NCBI GenBank assembly: GCA_964493475.1
Contig: CAZBNS010000018.1
Location: forward strand, 1 to 24,070
Direction of reading: 5' to 3'
Origin: CALXSC01 sp964493475
GTDB lineage: Bacteria; Pseudomonadota; Alphaproteobacteria; Rickettsiales; UBA1997
DNA: 24,070 nt
Both the position numbers and the translations under genes were made by a program. The notes below the pieces were generated by a model, which was not told the origin of the DNA, made no database searches, and was given only the letters and a program-made list of their open reading frames with translations. Of the stretch, positions 23,930 to 24,070 are shown piece after piece (positions within the stretch are counted from its first letter, which is position 1; every line of letters begins with the position of its first letter).

Positions 23930-24070
23930 TTGCCTACGGGCAAAGTGATGGCTTCATACGCCAGAACCCAATTAAATTAGTCTGCAGGCTTTTGTTATAT
24001 CTAACGATATAGCGGAGGCTTGCGGTTATAATAGATTACTTTGTAGTCTAAAAGACTGTAAGGGCTGATT
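23930..24070 (+). other. Hairpin-rich non-coding segment, candidate structured RNA or repeat
   Basis: No convincing reading frame is seen. Four short stems follow one another: TTGCC-TACG-GGCAA at 23930-23943 (a UACG tetraloop), TGGC/GCCA at 23949-23963, TATATC-TAAC-GATATA at 23996-24011 and AGTCT-AAA-AGACT at 24045-24057. AGGCTT occurs twice. Its GC content is above that of the flanking spacers. It runs off the window, so the 3' end is unknown. It does not match tRNA, the start of 16S or 23S rRNA, or the RNase P or SRP RNA cores I know. A 22-codon open stretch on the minus strand could instead be the C-terminus of a gene from the right. Confidence 0.35.

Overview
The window is a dense stretch of an AT-rich bacterial chromosome. 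Its gene content points to an alphaproteobacterium of the Rickettsiales or a similar host-associated lineage. The signs are strong A/T bias, a Tim44-like protein next to MltA, a lone gene-transfer-agent (GTA) type tail gene, a detached mrpEFG cluster, a surface-antigen-like outer-membrane protein, and isolated housekeeping genes in short operons. The lineage is inferred from content and composition, not from a marker tree.

Layout. 1-196 has no recognisable gene. uppP (221-1018), a small acidic protein of unknown function (1100-1462), timA-mltA (1475-3284) and xseA (3365-4606) run on the plus strand. A minus-strand pair follows: an XRE regulator (4616-4951) with a candidate self-operator, and a DUF3168 / GTA gp8-like tail protein (5047-5451). 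Next come tRNA-Glu(CTC) with its own promoter (5613-5687) and bamA (5705-7996). From 8021 to 16512 all genes are on the minus strand: xerD; an operon rpe / COG3014-like lipoprotein / era / MazG-like NTPase / YgjP-like metalloprotease; an outer-membrane barrel protein; and a secreted cyclophilin followed by tyrS. tgt (16663-17793) is on plus with a clear Shine-Dalgarno. The minus-strand operon nusB / CgtA-like glycosyltransferase / murL / fmt spans 17952-21726. Divergent from it, mrpE-mrpF-mrpG-murB run on plus to 23850. The last 220 bases hold a strong promoter-like motif followed by a hairpin-rich, non-coding segment that leaves the window.

How the genes fit together. Cell-envelope work dominates: UppP, MurB and MurL for peptidoglycan precursors, MltA for murein turnover, BamA and a periplasmic cyclophilin for outer-membrane protein assembly, a barrel surface protein, and a glycosyltransferase related to the Campylobacter ganglioside-mimicry enzyme. 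The cell therefore probably makes peptidoglycan and takes its D-glutamate from the MurL epimerase route. The rest is translation and tRNA function (TyrS, Fmt, Tgt, Era, NusB, tRNA-Glu), DNA processing (XseA, XerD) and ion homeostasis (MrpEFG).

Most notable: three GC-rich palindromic repeat units inserted in frame inside murL; an orphan GTA-type tail gene beside an XRE regulator whose promoter carries repeated, inverted sites; a Tgt whose substrate-recognition loop departs from the family consensus; a CgtA-like sugar transferase inside a housekeeping operon; and the unassigned structured segment at the right edge. I see no complete, clearly novel multi-gene system.
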